Below are positions 1 through 11,144 of a stretch of DNA of 64,000 bases, one piece after another (position 1 is the first letter of the stretch; every line of letters starts with the position of its first letter). Under the pieces are notes generated by a model. It worked only from the letters and a program-made list of their open reading frames with translations, did not search any database and was not told the origin of the DNA. Origin of the DNA: Alphaproteobacteria bacterium (GTDB lineage Bacteria > Pseudomonadota > Alphaproteobacteria > Caulobacterales > Aquidulcibacteraceae); the NCBI GenBank assembly GCA_027485915.1, contig JAIXQA010000010.1, positions 1 to 64,000 of the forward strand, read 5' to 3'. Made by a program: the position numbers and the translations under genes.

Positions 1-110
1 AGGGTGCGTTCCATGGATGGAATGCACCATTTTCGTTCGCTGCGGTCTTGGGTTTGATTGTTTCTCGCTTTGGACAGCCTTTGCCGCAGGCTGTGCCTAG
101 GCAAAGGCTC
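1..110 (+). repeat. Dispersed palindromic repeat, copy A
   Basis: The palindrome at 3-28 is followed 36 bases later by TCGCTTTGGACAGCCT (65-80) and TGCCGCAGGCTGTGCCT. The same order of elements occurs in reverse orientation at 41887-42006: palindrome, GAATGCACCAT, a CGCTG stretch, then TCGCTTTGGACAGCCTGTG. Blocks are conserved and spacers diverge, which indicates a shared repeat family. The boundaries are approximate. Confidence 0.6.
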
Positions 111-126
111 CGGTCGAGGCTGACTG

Positions 127-195
127 CGCAAGATGGGGCGTCAAGGGCGGCATCCGCCGACGCGCGTAGCGCGCCCTTTGACCCCGCATCTTGCG
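127..195. repeat. Long imperfect inverted repeat (stem-loop)
   Basis: The left arm CGCAAGATGGGGCGTCAAGG (127-146) pairs imperfectly with the right arm ending in CCCCGCATCTTGCG (182-195). The interior contains smaller GC-rich hairpins (GGCATCCGCC and GCGCGTAGCGCG). Arms of over 20 bp are longer than a usual terminator, and there is no clean T-tract, so a repetitive element is more likely. A relative of the left arm lies at 15551-15582. Confidence 0.5.
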
Positions 196-340
196 TAATA
201 AAAATTTTCGGATGGCTTCAAGGCTGGTGAAGCTACGCATTAAGCCGTTCCAAGTTAGAAGATTTGTAACCTGCAAAGCCCCCGATTTTCCTTGACCATG
301 GTGCATTCCTGTCGCAGCGCACACAACCGCCCAAAGCCCC

Positions 341-940
341 CTACCCCTTCAACAAGCCCTCATGAAATTCATTGGCCAGAATGGCGTAGAGGACGTGGTC
401 TTTCCATTCGCCATTGATCTTCAAATATTGTCTGGCCAAGCCCTCTTCTTGGAAGCCAATGCTTTCCAAAAGCCCGCGTGAACGGAAATTAGTGGGCACG
501 CAGGCCGCCTGTACCCGGTGTAGACCGAGCGGTCCAAAGGCATAAGTTACAACGGCGCGGACCGCAGCGCGGGTCAACCCCTGCCGGGCAAAAGGCTGGC
601 CGACCCAATAGCCAATCGTGCAATCTTGCGCCACGCCGCGGCGGATGTTGGAGATATTGACCCCACCGACCAGGGCATCATCACTCGACCGAAAGACCAA
701 AAACGGGGCAGCTAACCCCAGCTTCACGTCATGCCGCCAGCCTTGCAAGCGCCAGAGATAGCAGGCGCGCGACAATTCATCGAAGCGCCATTCCGGCTCC
801 CACGGCACCAACCAAGTTTCACTTGCTGCCCGCAAGTCTGCCCAAGCTTGATAATCGCCCTTTTGGGCCTCGCGTAGATAAACACCCTCGCCTTCAAGGC
901 GCAGCTTGCTTTCACTTGGGCTGACCAAATTCAGAAACAC
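341..940 (-). CDS. RimJ/RimL-type GNAT acetyltransferase
   Basis: This is a 199-residue GNAT-fold acyltransferase of the ribosomal-protein N-acetyltransferase type. The central part has the acetyl-CoA-binding signature (IGYWVGQPFARQGLTR, about residues 109-124), followed by the typical LGLHRVQA strand and the N-x-x-SRGLLESIGF helix. Acetyl-CoA is the expected donor; the substrate cannot be read from the sequence. The start is a GTG with AAGGA about 10 bases upstream. It lies 24 bases downstream of the M16 peptidase gene and is probably the last gene of the thrC-M16-GNAT unit, a recurrent alphaproteobacterial arrangement. Confidence 0.85.
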   Translation of the reverse strand: MFLNLVSPSESKLRLEGEGVYLREAQKGDYQAWADLRAASETWLVPWEPEWRFDELSRACYLWRLQGWRHDVKLGLAAPFLVFRSSDDALVGGVNISNIRRGVAQDCTIGYWVGQPFARQGLTRAAVRAVVTYAFGPLGLHRVQAACVPTNFRSRGLLESIGFQEEGLARQYLKINGEWKDHVLYAILANEFHEGLLKG

Positions 941-964
941 GCTGGGACGGTCCTTTGCTGCATT

Positions 965-2239
965 CTAAGCGAAGCTTGCCGTGAAAAGGGTGGCTGCTGC
1001 AAGCCCTGAAGCTGGACCAATCGCTGCAGCGGCAGCAAAACCTTGCTCCGCAGCGGTAAGCGCGTCGCGAGCAGCTTGTTGTACGGCACTTGCCTCAACC
1101 CTTCGCACCCGTGCGGACACATCCGCCAAGGGTAAAGGGCGGCCATAGAGCAAGGTTTGGCTGACGGCGGCCTCACAGCGCGCTGCGGGGCTTTCAGCGG
1201 CCATCATCAGGCTGGCCTCGAGAATTCGCACGGCGCGTTTGAGTTCTAGGGGCGTTGGGCCATGCTTGGCCATGTGCACCAAATGGTCGGCAGTGCGGCG
1301 CGCCACTTCGGCAGCGTCAGCGGGGCCACAGCCGACAGACACGCAGATACGGCCTGCATCCTCATAGAGGTCGCAGAAGGCTTCAACCGAATAGACGAGG
1401 CCACGCGTCTCGCGCAGGTCCTGGAACAGGCGTGACGCCATGCCGCCACCCAGAATCTCACACATCACGCGCGCGGCGATCGCCTCGTCACTGCCAAGAC
1501 GCGGGCCGGGCAAGGAAAAAGTCAGATGGACTTGTTCGGCGTCGCGCACCTCACTTAAGGCCCGTCCACCCACTTTAGCCGGCACAGAGGTGGCGGGTTC
1601 AAATGGGGCTAAATCGCCAAAGGCCCGCTCCACCTGATCTTCAATCTCAGCTTCGTTCAAGGCACCTGATACCGCAACCAGCATGCTGGAGGGGGCATAA
1701 GTGCGGCTGCGGAAGGCATGGATGGCGTCTTGATCAATCGCCGCAAGGCTTGCCTCGTCACCCAGAATGGGACGGCCTAGCGCGTGCTCAGGGAAAGCCG
1801 CAAATTGGTGCAAAACGCCGCAGCGGTCCTCTGGATCGTCAAAGGCTTCGCCGATTTCCTGTAGCACCACCCCTTTTTCAAGCGCCAAATCCTCGGGTCG
1901 CAAATGAGGCTTCAACACAAGGTCTGCTGTTAAACCTAGCGCAAAGGAGGCGTCATCCGCGAGGCAGCGGGCGAAAAAGCCCGTCCGCTCATAGCCGGTT
2001 GCCGCATTAAGATAGATGCCGCGGCCTTCGGCCTCTTCGGCCAAAGTGCGTGCATCGCGCCCGCCCGCACCCTTAAAGACCAGATGCTCGAGCAAGTGGG
2101 CGATACCATTTTCGCGCAAGGTCTCCGACCGCGTACCCGCCTTCACCCAAACGCCCACGCACGTGCTCGCTAGCCCAGGGATCGGGTCCATCAGCACGCG
2201 CACACCATTGGAAAGGGTCTTTAAGCTCGCAGCGCTCAT
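965..2239 (-). CDS. M16 family zinc peptidase
   Basis: A 424-residue pitrilysin/insulinase-family protein related to the mitochondrial processing peptidase beta subunit. The inverted zinc motif HLLEH is at residues 48-52, with the third ligand Glu128 in LQEIGE, exactly 76 residues after the second His as expected for M16. The second, inactive M16 half follows (GGGMASRLFQDLRETRGLVYS). There is no obvious signal peptide, so a cytoplasmic enzyme is likely. Its ATG overlaps the thrC stop by 4 bases (ATGA, 2236-2239), implying translational coupling. The substrate is unknown. Confidence 0.9.
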   Translation of the reverse strand: MSAASLKTLSNGVRVLMDPIPGLASTCVGVWVKAGTRSETLRENGIAHLLEHLVFKGAGGRDARTLAEEAEGRGIYLNAATGYERTGFFARCLADDASFALGLTADLVLKPHLRPEDLALEKGVVLQEIGEAFDDPEDRCGVLHQFAAFPEHALGRPILGDEASLAAIDQDAIHAFRSRTYAPSSMLVAVSGALNEAEIEDQVERAFGDLAPFEPATSVPAKVGGRALSEVRDAEQVHLTFSLPGPRLGSDEAIAARVMCEILGGGMASRLFQDLRETRGLVYSVEAFCDLYEDAGRICVSVGCGPADAAEVARRTADHLVHMAKHGPTPLELKRAVRILEASLMMAAESPAARCEAAVSQTLLYGRPLPLADVSARVRRVEASAVQQAARDALTAAEQGFAAAAAIGPASGLAAATLFTASFA

Positions 2240-3636
2240 GCCGAGGTGCCGATCTGGGCGCGAATATAGGCTTTCACTGCGGCGACGTCGGCAGGCAAAT
2301 CGACCATTTCTTCCTTACGGTCGAGAAGGTCAGCGCAATGGCGCGGCAGGCCCGGAGCTTGACCGAGGATCGCCTCAACGGTTTCCGGGAATTTCCCGGG
2401 GTGGGCGGTCGCCAATAAAACGCGCGCACCAGCGATCTCATCCTCGCCAAAGCGGGCACGCCAGCCAACGGCGGTGTGTGGGCACAAAACCTCGCCGGTC
2501 TGCTCGTAGCAATCGGCCAAGGCCCAGCGCGTTTCTTGGTCATCGACACCAAATGCGTCAAAATGCTGTTTCAGCATCGCAAGGGCTGGGGCTGGAATAT
2601 CAAACGAGCCGGACTGGGCAAAACCATCATAGAGCTTTTTGAGGATCACCGGATCGCGGCCCACGGCTTCATAGATGATCCGCTCAAAATTGCTGGCCAC
2701 ACTGATATCCATCGCAGGGCTTAGGGTCGCCTGGCTCGCGTGGGACTTGGCATAAGTGCCGGTCTCAAAGGCTTTCGCGATGCCGTCATTGGCATTGGTG
2801 GCTATCATGATGCGGCCGATGGGTGCGCCAATCATCTTGGCAACAAAGCCTGCCAAGGCGTCACCAAAATTGCCCGATGGCACGGTGAAATTGACGGGGC
2901 CTGCCGCACACAAGGCCGCCGATGCCACAACATAATAGACCGATTGCGCCATGATGCGCGCCCAGTTGATCGAGTTCACCGGCGAGAGTGCCACATCCTT
3001 GGCAAAAGCTTTGTCAGCGAACATAGCTTTGACGAGGGCTTGGGCAGTATCGAAATCGCCATCAATATTCAGCGCATGAATATTCTCGCCCCCTGAAGAG
3101 GTCATAAAGCGGCGCTGAACATCGGAGACACGACCCTTGGGCATCAGGACGAATAAGTCCACCCGGTCGGTCTCTTTCAAGGCTTCCACAGCCGCCCCGC
3201 CCGTATCGCCTGAAGTAGCGCATACAATCGCCAAGCGGGCATCGCGGCGTTCTAAGGCATAGGTATAAAGGCCGGCCAAAAGCTGCATGGCGACATCCTT
3301 GAACGCCAAAGAAGGGCCATGAAACAGCTCAAGGATATATTCCCCTGGCCCCACTTGCTGCACAGGGGTCACCCCAGGATTTGCCCACTGCCCGCCATAG
3401 GCTTCTTCGGTGAGGCCAATGGCGTCCTTCATGGCAAGGTCGCTACCGGCAAAGAGCGATAAGATTGCTGCAGCGGTGTCGGCGTAAGGCGCGGTTGCGG
3501 CAGCACGAATTTGCGCCTCACTCAAACGTGGCCAGCTTTCGGGTACATAGAGCCCGCCATCAGGTGCAAGCCCTGTCAAAAGCGCATCAAAGAAAGAGAC
3601 CGAAGGAGACCCGCCACGGGTCGAAATATAACGCAT
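2236..3636 (-). CDS. thrC: Threonine synthase
   Basis: A 466-residue PLP enzyme that converts O-phosphohomoserine to threonine, the last step of threonine synthesis. The PLP lysine is Lys113 in GPSLAFKDVAMQ, and the phosphate loop SGDTGGAAVEALK follows about 45 residues later. The N-terminal MRYISTRG and the length match the longer proteobacterial ThrC class. It is preceded by surf1 (24-base gap) and overlaps the M16 gene by 4 bases, so it may be read from the respiratory operon upstream. Confidence 0.95.
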   Translation of the reverse strand: MRYISTRGGSPSVSFFDALLTGLAPDGGLYVPESWPRLSEAQIRAAATAPYADTAAAILSLFAGSDLAMKDAIGLTEEAYGGQWANPGVTPVQQVGPGEYILELFHGPSLAFKDVAMQLLAGLYTYALERRDARLAIVCATSGDTGGAAVEALKETDRVDLFVLMPKGRVSDVQRRFMTSSGGENIHALNIDGDFDTAQALVKAMFADKAFAKDVALSPVNSINWARIMAQSVYYVVASAALCAAGPVNFTVPSGNFGDALAGFVAKMIGAPIGRIMIATNANDGIAKAFETGTYAKSHASQATLSPAMDISVASNFERIIYEAVGRDPVILKKLYDGFAQSGSFDIPAPALAMLKQHFDAFGVDDQETRWALADCYEQTGEVLCPHTAVGWRARFGEDEIAGARVLLATAHPGKFPETVEAILGQAPGLPRHCADLLDRKEEMVDLPADVAAVKAYIRAQIGTSA

Positions 3637-3660
3637 GATGTTGCTTTATCGTGTTGAAGT

Positions 3661-4593
3661 TTAGGATGGGGAGCGCCCAAAACGCAAACGGCCGGTACGC
3701 AGATGTAGGCCCGTATAGACCCCGACGAGCGCGAAGCCAAACCCCCACCATGTTAAGGCATAGCCGAGATGCCGTTCAGGTGGAATTTGATTGGCCCCTT
3801 TGCTGTCTGCCCAAGGGTTGATTTGGGTTTGACCGGTCGCCAGCGGGTCGACCAGATTGAGGGCAACATAATAGGCCGGTGAGCCGCCCGAGAGCTTAAG
3901 CGAGGCCCCCATGGCCGGCAAATCGGGCCAATACCAATCTTTCAGGACGGGATCATTATCTGGCGTGAAGCTGTTGGCCTTTGCGCCCTTGCGCAGGACA
4001 CCGCGATAGCTGACTTGGCCTGATAGGACGGGAACTTTGTCGACATCGATTTCAGCCACAAACCCCCGGTCAACAAAGATCCAGCCATCTTCCATGATTA
4101 CAGGGGTAAAGATGCGATAGCCACTGATGCCATCGCGCAAAGCGCGAACCCTAACGCTGCGTGGGTCGATCAGGCCCGTTAGCTCAACTGGGCGATATTC
4201 GGGCTGGGGCGATTGTAGGCCGGCGGCGACAGAGACCGGCGCTGTAGCTGCGATAACGGCCGGCGCGCGCGATTTCTCAACAAATTTGGCCCACTGCCAG
4301 TCACCCAGCATGTAGAGAATGCCCAAACAGATGATGGACAAAATGGTTAGAACTGGCATGGGGCGGAAGCTGGCTTTAGACTCTGTGGCCTCGGCTGGTG
4401 GCGCGTTGACTTGAGGTGAAGAGCCCATGGACTGCGCCTCGGATGCTGGCGGGGCCTTTTCCTCAGCCGCTTGGACAACGATAGGGGTGACTTGGCCACC
4501 GTCGGCTTTGCCAACGCCTTGCGCTTTTCCGCGCACTTTTAAGCCAGAAGGAACCCAGCCTTCAGGCGTTTCTACCAAAGGAGGTTTAGTCAT
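3661..4593 (-). CDS. SURF1-family cytochrome oxidase assembly protein
   Basis: A membrane protein of the SURF1 family, which aids insertion of haem a into cytochrome oxidase subunit I. Two membrane segments flank the periplasmic core: VLTILSIICLGILYML after a long N-terminus and LTWWGFGFALVGVYTGL near the C-terminus, with the family signature WIFVDRGFV between. ATG at 4593 overlaps the DUF983 stop by 8 bases (GCC ATG ACT AA) and was preferred to an upstream in-frame codon at 4650. About 75 residues of low-complexity Pro/Ala-rich sequence precede the first membrane segment, longer than usual for this family of roughly 230-250 residues. Confidence 0.88.
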   Translation of the reverse strand: MTKPPLVETPEGWVPSGLKVRGKAQGVGKADGGQVTPIVVQAAEEKAPPASEAQSMGSSPQVNAPPAEATESKASFRPMPVLTILSIICLGILYMLGDWQWAKFVEKSRAPAVIAATAPVSVAAGLQSPQPEYRPVELTGLIDPRSVRVRALRDGISGYRIFTPVIMEDGWIFVDRGFVAEIDVDKVPVLSGQVSYRGVLRKGAKANSFTPDNDPVLKDWYWPDLPAMGASLKLSGGSPAYYVALNLVDPLATGQTQINPWADSKGANQIPPERHLGYALTWWGFGFALVGVYTGLHLRTGRLRFGRSPS

Positions 4594-4957
4594 GGCTGTT
4601 ATGTTGCGCCTTCTGGCCTTCACCTGCCTTATAGCGCCATTGCATGGCAAACATCAGGGACTTGAACGGACGCAGCAAGCCGATACAGACACCCATGGTG
4701 AAGGGCAAGGCGATCAGGACTAGGAGCCAAATGGGCAAACGAAAGGCCAATTCCGCGATTAGGATGAAAGGCACACAAATGGCCCCGGCAACGAGGATAA
4801 CAAACACAGCCGGCCCGTCGCCAGCATCTTCAATCGAAAAATCTGCCTGACAAGAAGGGCAGCGGGGCTTGATCGTCAAAAGCCCGTCAAACAGAGGTGC
4901 CTGCCCGCAATTGGGACAGAGGCTGAGCAACCCCGCTTTCCATAAACTCACTGCCAT
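4586..4957 (-). CDS. DUF983 membrane protein with zinc ribbon
   Basis: A 123-residue protein with an N-terminal four-cysteine ribbon (CPNCG at about 18-22, CPSC at about 39-42) followed by two hydrophobic segments (VFVILVAGAICVPFILIAE and LPIWLLVLIALPFTMGVCIGL). DUF983 genes commonly lie between ctaE and surf1 in alphaproteobacteria, which suggests a role in oxidase biogenesis; the biochemical function is not established. Its 3' end overlaps the start of surf1. Confidence 0.85.
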   Translation of the reverse strand: MAVSLWKAGLLSLCPNCGQAPLFDGLLTIKPRCPSCQADFSIEDAGDGPAVFVILVAGAICVPFILIAELAFRLPIWLLVLIALPFTMGVCIGLLRPFKSLMFAMQWRYKAGEGQKAQHNSHD

Positions 4958-5071
4958 CTATTCCGGTCCAGTCACTCTGGTGCGTCATTTTCTGTTGTCG
5001 CAGCCCCCTCTTAGCACAAGAGCGCCTGTCCGCAGACAGGTTTTGCAGAAGTGCGGGCCTGAAACGACAAT

Positions 5072-5093
5072 GGGCGGGAGTTGCCTCCCGCCC
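5072..5093 (-). terminator. Stem-loop after ctaE
   Basis: A 9-bp perfect stem GGGCGGGAG / CTCCCGCCC with a TTGC loop lies 25 bases beyond the ctaE stop. No strong T-tract follows on the minus strand, so it may only attenuate transcription into DUF983-surf1 or protect the 3' end of the ctaE message. Confidence 0.5.
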
Positions 5094-5118
5094 ACTCAAT
5101 TTAGGATATAGCGCTCGC

Positions 5119-6159
5119 TTAAGCGAAAGCGACGTAAATAAAGGCGAACAAGAACAGCCACACCACGTCCACGAAGTGCCAATACCAAGCAGCAGCCTCA
5201 AAGCCAAAGTGCTTCTTTGGGGTGAAGTGTCCAGCCATCAGGCGGAACAAGCACACCGCCAGGAAGATGGTGCCGATGATAACGTGGGCGCCATGGAAGC
5301 CCGTCGCCATGAAGAAGGACGAGCCATAAACGCCGACCGTCTCCCCACCGAAGCCGAAATACTCACCATGCAAAGCATGCTGATATTCGAGAACTTGCAA
5401 ACCGGTAAAACCAAGGCCCAATAGAACCGTAATGATCAAGCCCAATTGTGCGGACTTACGATTACCTTCTTGCAGCGCATGATGTGCCCAAGTCACAGTC
5501 GTGCCCGAGAGCAAGAGAACCAAAGTGTTCATCAAGGGCAGGTGGAAAGGATCCAGCGTCTCAACGCCCTCTGGGGGCCACGTCGTCCAAGCCGTGGCCA
5601 CTTCTGGAATGGTCGACAAGGTGCGCTCATCGGCAAACAAACCGACTTCGAAGAACATCCAGAACCAAGCCACAAAGAACATGACTTCTGAGGCAATGAA
5701 GAGGATCATGCCATAACGAAGGCCGATGCCTACAACTGGTGTATGATCGCCCTTATTGCTTTCCTTGATCACGTCGCCCCACCAAGAAGCCATGCAATAA
5801 AGGGTGAACAGGAAACCACCGACCAGAATGATCGGGTCGCCTTTGCCCAACAACCAATACCATTGCTGCGACGTTTTAAAGTCAGCGATCGTCTTGGCCT
5901 GCAAGGCAGGATCTAAGCTTTGGAAACCCGAATTGGCTTGCAGACCCGCCTCAACGGCTTTCCAGCCACCTGCTAATGCGGCCTTGGCTGCTTCTTCATT
6001 GGCGAAATAGCCTTGGATGACCGAAAGCGGATCATCGACAAAGCCCTTCATGAAGATAACGGCACCAATGGCCAGAATGAAAAGTGCCAGTGACGATACA
6101 ACCGGCCAAGGGCTCGGTTCTACGAGGTGGTAATCATGTTTTACGGCGGCGTGACCCAT
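5119..6159 (-). CDS. ctaE: Cytochrome c oxidase subunit III
   Basis: Subunit III of the aa3-type terminal oxidase, a polytopic inner-membrane protein. It starts with the family-typical [14 protein letters not shown] and contains the conserved [30 protein letters not shown] segment and the C-terminal [11 protein letters not shown]. At 346 residues it is longer than the usual 260-290. The extra sequence is an Ala/Gln-rich loop at about residues 45-95, between the first and second membrane helices. It belongs to the cta operon, following ctaG on the same strand after a 120-base gap. Confidence 0.95.
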   Translation of the reverse strand: MGHAAVKHDYHLVEPSPWPVVSSLALFILAIGAVIFMKGFVDDPLSVIQGYFANEEAAKAALAGGWKAVEAGLQANSGFQSLDPALQAKTIADFKTSQQWYWLLGKGDPIILVGGFLFTLYCMASWWGDVIKESNKGDHTPVVGIGLRYGMILFIASEVMFFVAWFWMFFEVGLFADERTLSTIPEVATAWTTWPPEGVETLDPFHLPLMNTLVLLLSGTTVTWAHHALQEGNRKSAQLGLIITVLLGLGFTGLQVLEYQHALHGEYFGFGGETVGVYGSSFFMATGFHGAHVIIGTIFLAVCLFRLMAGHFTPKKHFGFEAAAWYWHFVDVVWLFLFAFIYVAFA

Positions 6160-6279
6160 GTTTTGGCCCTGTACTATGTCCCGACGCTTTAGGCGCGGGA
6201 ATCCCCAAGTTCGTCTAGTCGTTTAGCGCGTTCTTGCCAAAAGAGGCAACCTCAGAAAGCCGTTTTACTTCAGCTTCCT

Positions 6280-6861
6280 TCACTGTCTTGTCACCGGACT
6301 ATCAGCGCCGCCGGCTTGTGCTTGTTCAATCCGTTTATCGCCTGCCTCAAAAAACGTGTAAGACAAGGTGACTTCGGTGACTTCATCGACATTGCGGTCA
6401 GTCGCCAGTGACGGATCGACATAGAAGATCACCGGCAATTCCATGCTTTCGCCGGGCTGTAGGGTACGATCTTGGAAGCAGAAGCATTCGAGCTTCTGGA
6501 AATAGGGTCCGACTTTGTGCGGTGTGACATTATAGGTCGCGACCGCCGTGACCGGCCGATTGGACTCATTCTTCACCGTGTAAAAGGCCAAGCCATTTTC
6601 GCCAAGTTTAAGCGAAACGACGGGTTTTTCGGGCTTAAACGACCAAGGCACGCCCGGCGCGACATTGGCGTCAAACCGCACTTGAATGGTGCGGTCGAGG
6701 ACCTGGCTGGCGGCTTCTGTGGCGACCTGTGTGGTGCCACCATAGCCGGTTACCTGGCAAAACAATTGATAAAGTGGCACCGCGGCATAAGACGCTCCCA
6801 GCATGGCCAAAGGAACCAAGCCTGCCATCAAGCCGAAACGTGCTGTCTTGCTCATCGCCAT
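6280..6861 (-). CDS. ctaG: Cytochrome c oxidase assembly protein CtaG (Cox11)
   Basis: Copper chaperone that delivers copper to the CuB site of subunit I. It has 193 residues: an N-terminal membrane anchor (LMAGLVPLAMLGASYAAVPLY), then a periplasmic immunoglobulin-like domain. The copper ligands are in ECFCFQ (Cys126, Cys128), and the conserved YFQKLECFCF and PVIFYVDP motifs are present. A good Shine-Dalgarno AGGAG lies 6 bases before the ATG and overlaps the stop of the preceding small gene. Confidence 0.95.
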   Translation of the reverse strand: MAMSKTARFGLMAGLVPLAMLGASYAAVPLYQLFCQVTGYGGTTQVATEAASQVLDRTIQVRFDANVAPGVPWSFKPEKPVVSLKLGENGLAFYTVKNESNRPVTAVATYNVTPHKVGPYFQKLECFCFQDRTLQPGESMELPVIFYVDPSLATDRNVDEVTEVTLSYTFFEAGDKRIEQAQAGGADSPVTRQ

Positions 6862-6870
6862 GGCGCTCTC

Positions 6871-7017
6871 CTAAAAGGGCTTGTTCAAAGCATGGCCCTG
6901 TAAGCGGACCATGGTGACCAGAAACACAATAGCCACAAAAGCAAAGAGGCAAATTGCGATAGCCAAGCTGCGACGATTGCGGGCGGTGATCGGGTCGAGG
7001 GGCAATTTTTCGGTCAT
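6871..7017 (-). CDS. Small single-span membrane protein of the cta operon
   Basis: A 48-residue frame beginning MTEKLPLDPITARNRR, followed by one hydrophobic helix of about 20 residues (LAIAICLFAFVAIVFLVTMV) and a short tail LQGHALNKPF. It lies between ctaB and ctaG with 9 bases to ctaG, whose Shine-Dalgarno sequence overlaps this stop codon. A small membrane protein is commonly annotated at this place in alphaproteobacterial cta operons and presumed to help oxidase assembly. The topology (positive residues before the helix) suggests an N-in orientation. The assignment rests on position, operon spacing and a clear membrane segment. Confidence 0.75.
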   Translation of the reverse strand: MTEKLPLDPITARNRRSLAIAICLFAFVAIVFLVTMVRLQGHALNKPF

Positions 7018-7092
7018 ATAAGGAGCCTTGCAACCGTGAAACCGGGTAAGAGGATTAAAGAGGTAGCTTCCCCTTAAGCTAAGGCCAAAACC

Positions 7093-8097
7093 TCAGGCGA
7101 AAAGGGCTGTGTGCAGACCGAACCCATGTTCGACGAGCAATGCAGCAAACAACGCGGTCAAGTAAAGTAACGAAAAGGCGAAGAGATCGCGCGCGGGCCG
7201 ATTGTCGATCTGCTTATCGGAATAAAGTGCACGGCCTTCTTCGCGGCCATCTGCATCCCCAGCGCGCGAGCGGAAGACGCGCCAAGCCAGAAGCAAAAAG
7301 ACAAGGCCGGTCGACACCGAAACCCAAGCATAAATCTGTCCACCAAGGCCCGTCCAAACCGGCAAAACGCCAATGATCACCAGCGCGATGGAATAAAGGA
7401 AAATCTGCAGACGGGTCGAAGCAGGCCCTTTAGCGACTGGCATCATCGGCACATTGGCCGAGGCATAATCGCCAGCCTTGTACAGAGCCAAGGCCCAAGA
7501 ATGCGGCGGGGTCCAAAAGAAGATAATGCCAACCAGAAGCCAAGCGTCGAGTGGCATGTCACCTGTCGCGGCGGCCCAGGCAACCAAGGGCGGCAAGGCC
7601 CCGGCAAGACCACCAATCACGATGTTTTGCGGAGTCGAGCGCTTGAGCCACATGGAATAAACCACGGCATAGAAGAAAATGGTGAACGCGAGCAGACTTG
7701 CCGCCAAATAGCCCTTGGCGGTCAGCGCCAAAAGCAACACAGACAGAATGCTCATCACAATGCCCATGGCTAAGGCTTCATCCTTATGGACAAGACCTGC
7801 TGGAACTGGGCGCATGCGTGTGCGCTTCATAAGGCCATCAATATCGGCGTCATACCACATATTGAGCGCACCTGCCGCCCCCGCCCCCATAGCAATGGCG
7901 AAGATCGCCAACGCGCCAAGGATTGGGTTGTGATTACCGGGCGCGCACACATAGCCAACCACAGCTGTGAAGATCACCAGCGACATCACGCGGGGCTTCA
8001 TCAGGTCGAGATAATCCTTCCAATCGGCAATGCGCCGCTTGGGTTGGAAATCACCGGGGTTTGAGCCGGGTAGGTTTTGCGCAGGGATTTCGGTCAT
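7093..8097 (-). CDS. ctaB: Protoheme IX farnesyltransferase (haem O synthase)
   Basis: UbiA-superfamily prenyltransferase that adds a farnesyl chain to haem b, giving haem O, the precursor of haem a. The prenyl-diphosphate/Mg motif NMWYDADIDGLMKRT is present about 85 residues in, and the second Asp-rich region is replaced by the CyoE-type GDYASANVPMMP. There are about nine hydrophobic segments over 334 residues. It sits between ctaD and ctaG in the cta operon, and the ATG is well placed after the soluble N-terminus. Confidence 0.95.
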   Translation of the reverse strand: MTEIPAQNLPGSNPGDFQPKRRIADWKDYLDLMKPRVMSLVIFTAVVGYVCAPGNHNPILGALAIFAIAMGAGAAGALNMWYDADIDGLMKRTRMRPVPAGLVHKDEALAMGIVMSILSVLLLALTAKGYLAASLLAFTIFFYAVVYSMWLKRSTPQNIVIGGLAGALPPLVAWAAATGDMPLDAWLLVGIIFFWTPPHSWALALYKAGDYASANVPMMPVAKGPASTRLQIFLYSIALVIIGVLPVWTGLGGQIYAWVSVSTGLVFLLLAWRVFRSRAGDADGREEGRALYSDKQIDNRPARDLFAFSLLYLTALFAALLVEHGFGLHTALFA

Positions 8098-8173
8098 GAT
8101 GCTTTCTACGAAACACGCCCCCGAAGTGGACCTTCGGGAGCGTGTAAAGTCCGGTTAAGTACCGAGGTTAGGA

Positions 8174-10737
<2,564 letters not shown>

Positions 10738-11144
10738 ATGATGCTCCCCTTAACCACGTCAAAACCCATGACGTGACCTCATAGAACCGAAATAGCTCTC
10801 TGAGACCATTTGTCACGTGCGTCGATGTGTACAAATTGTCGCAGGACAACAAAGAGTCGCCCTAATCAAACAAGGCCATAACACGCCTAGGCGGCGGGGG
10901 GAAAGTGGGGCGACACATCGGAAACACCATGCTTTTCAGTAAGGCCCGATGCCAAGGAGACGCATGCCCTAGGGGCAGGTTCGCCCCTGTCGGCCCAGTT
11001 CAAAGGCCAAAACCGGCCAAATGGGTTGAAGCGAGGGAAATTCGCAGAAAGAATGGGTCAAAAAGGCGGATGGGGCGGCTGTATCCCTGATTTGCATTGC
11101 CGCCAACACTGCTTAAGTCTTAAGTCGTGTTGGAAGGATCCCCC
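10738..11144. other. Divergent intergenic region ctaC / tldD
   Basis: These 407 bases separate two divergent genes and should contain both promoters. No convincing -35/-10 pair stands out. A direct repeat TTAAGTC-TTAAGTC lies near 11113-11126, just before tldD, and GTGTACAAATT near 10826-10838 resembles half of the palindrome at 12586. No RNA gene or credible small open frame is seen. Confidence 0.4.

Larger units (their letters stand above)
1..340. other. Gene-free spacer with repeat elements
   Basis: No credible gene is visible here. The spacer holds a palindrome at 3-28 (GGTGCGTTCC, 6-base spacer, GGAATGCACC), a conserved block at 64-99, a long imperfect stem-loop at 127-195, and a lone half-site GGTGCATTCC at 300-309. 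The short open frames on both strands have no start context or family resemblance. The spacer follows the stop of the minus-strand acetyltransferase gene, so part of it may act as a transcript end. Confidence 0.6.
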
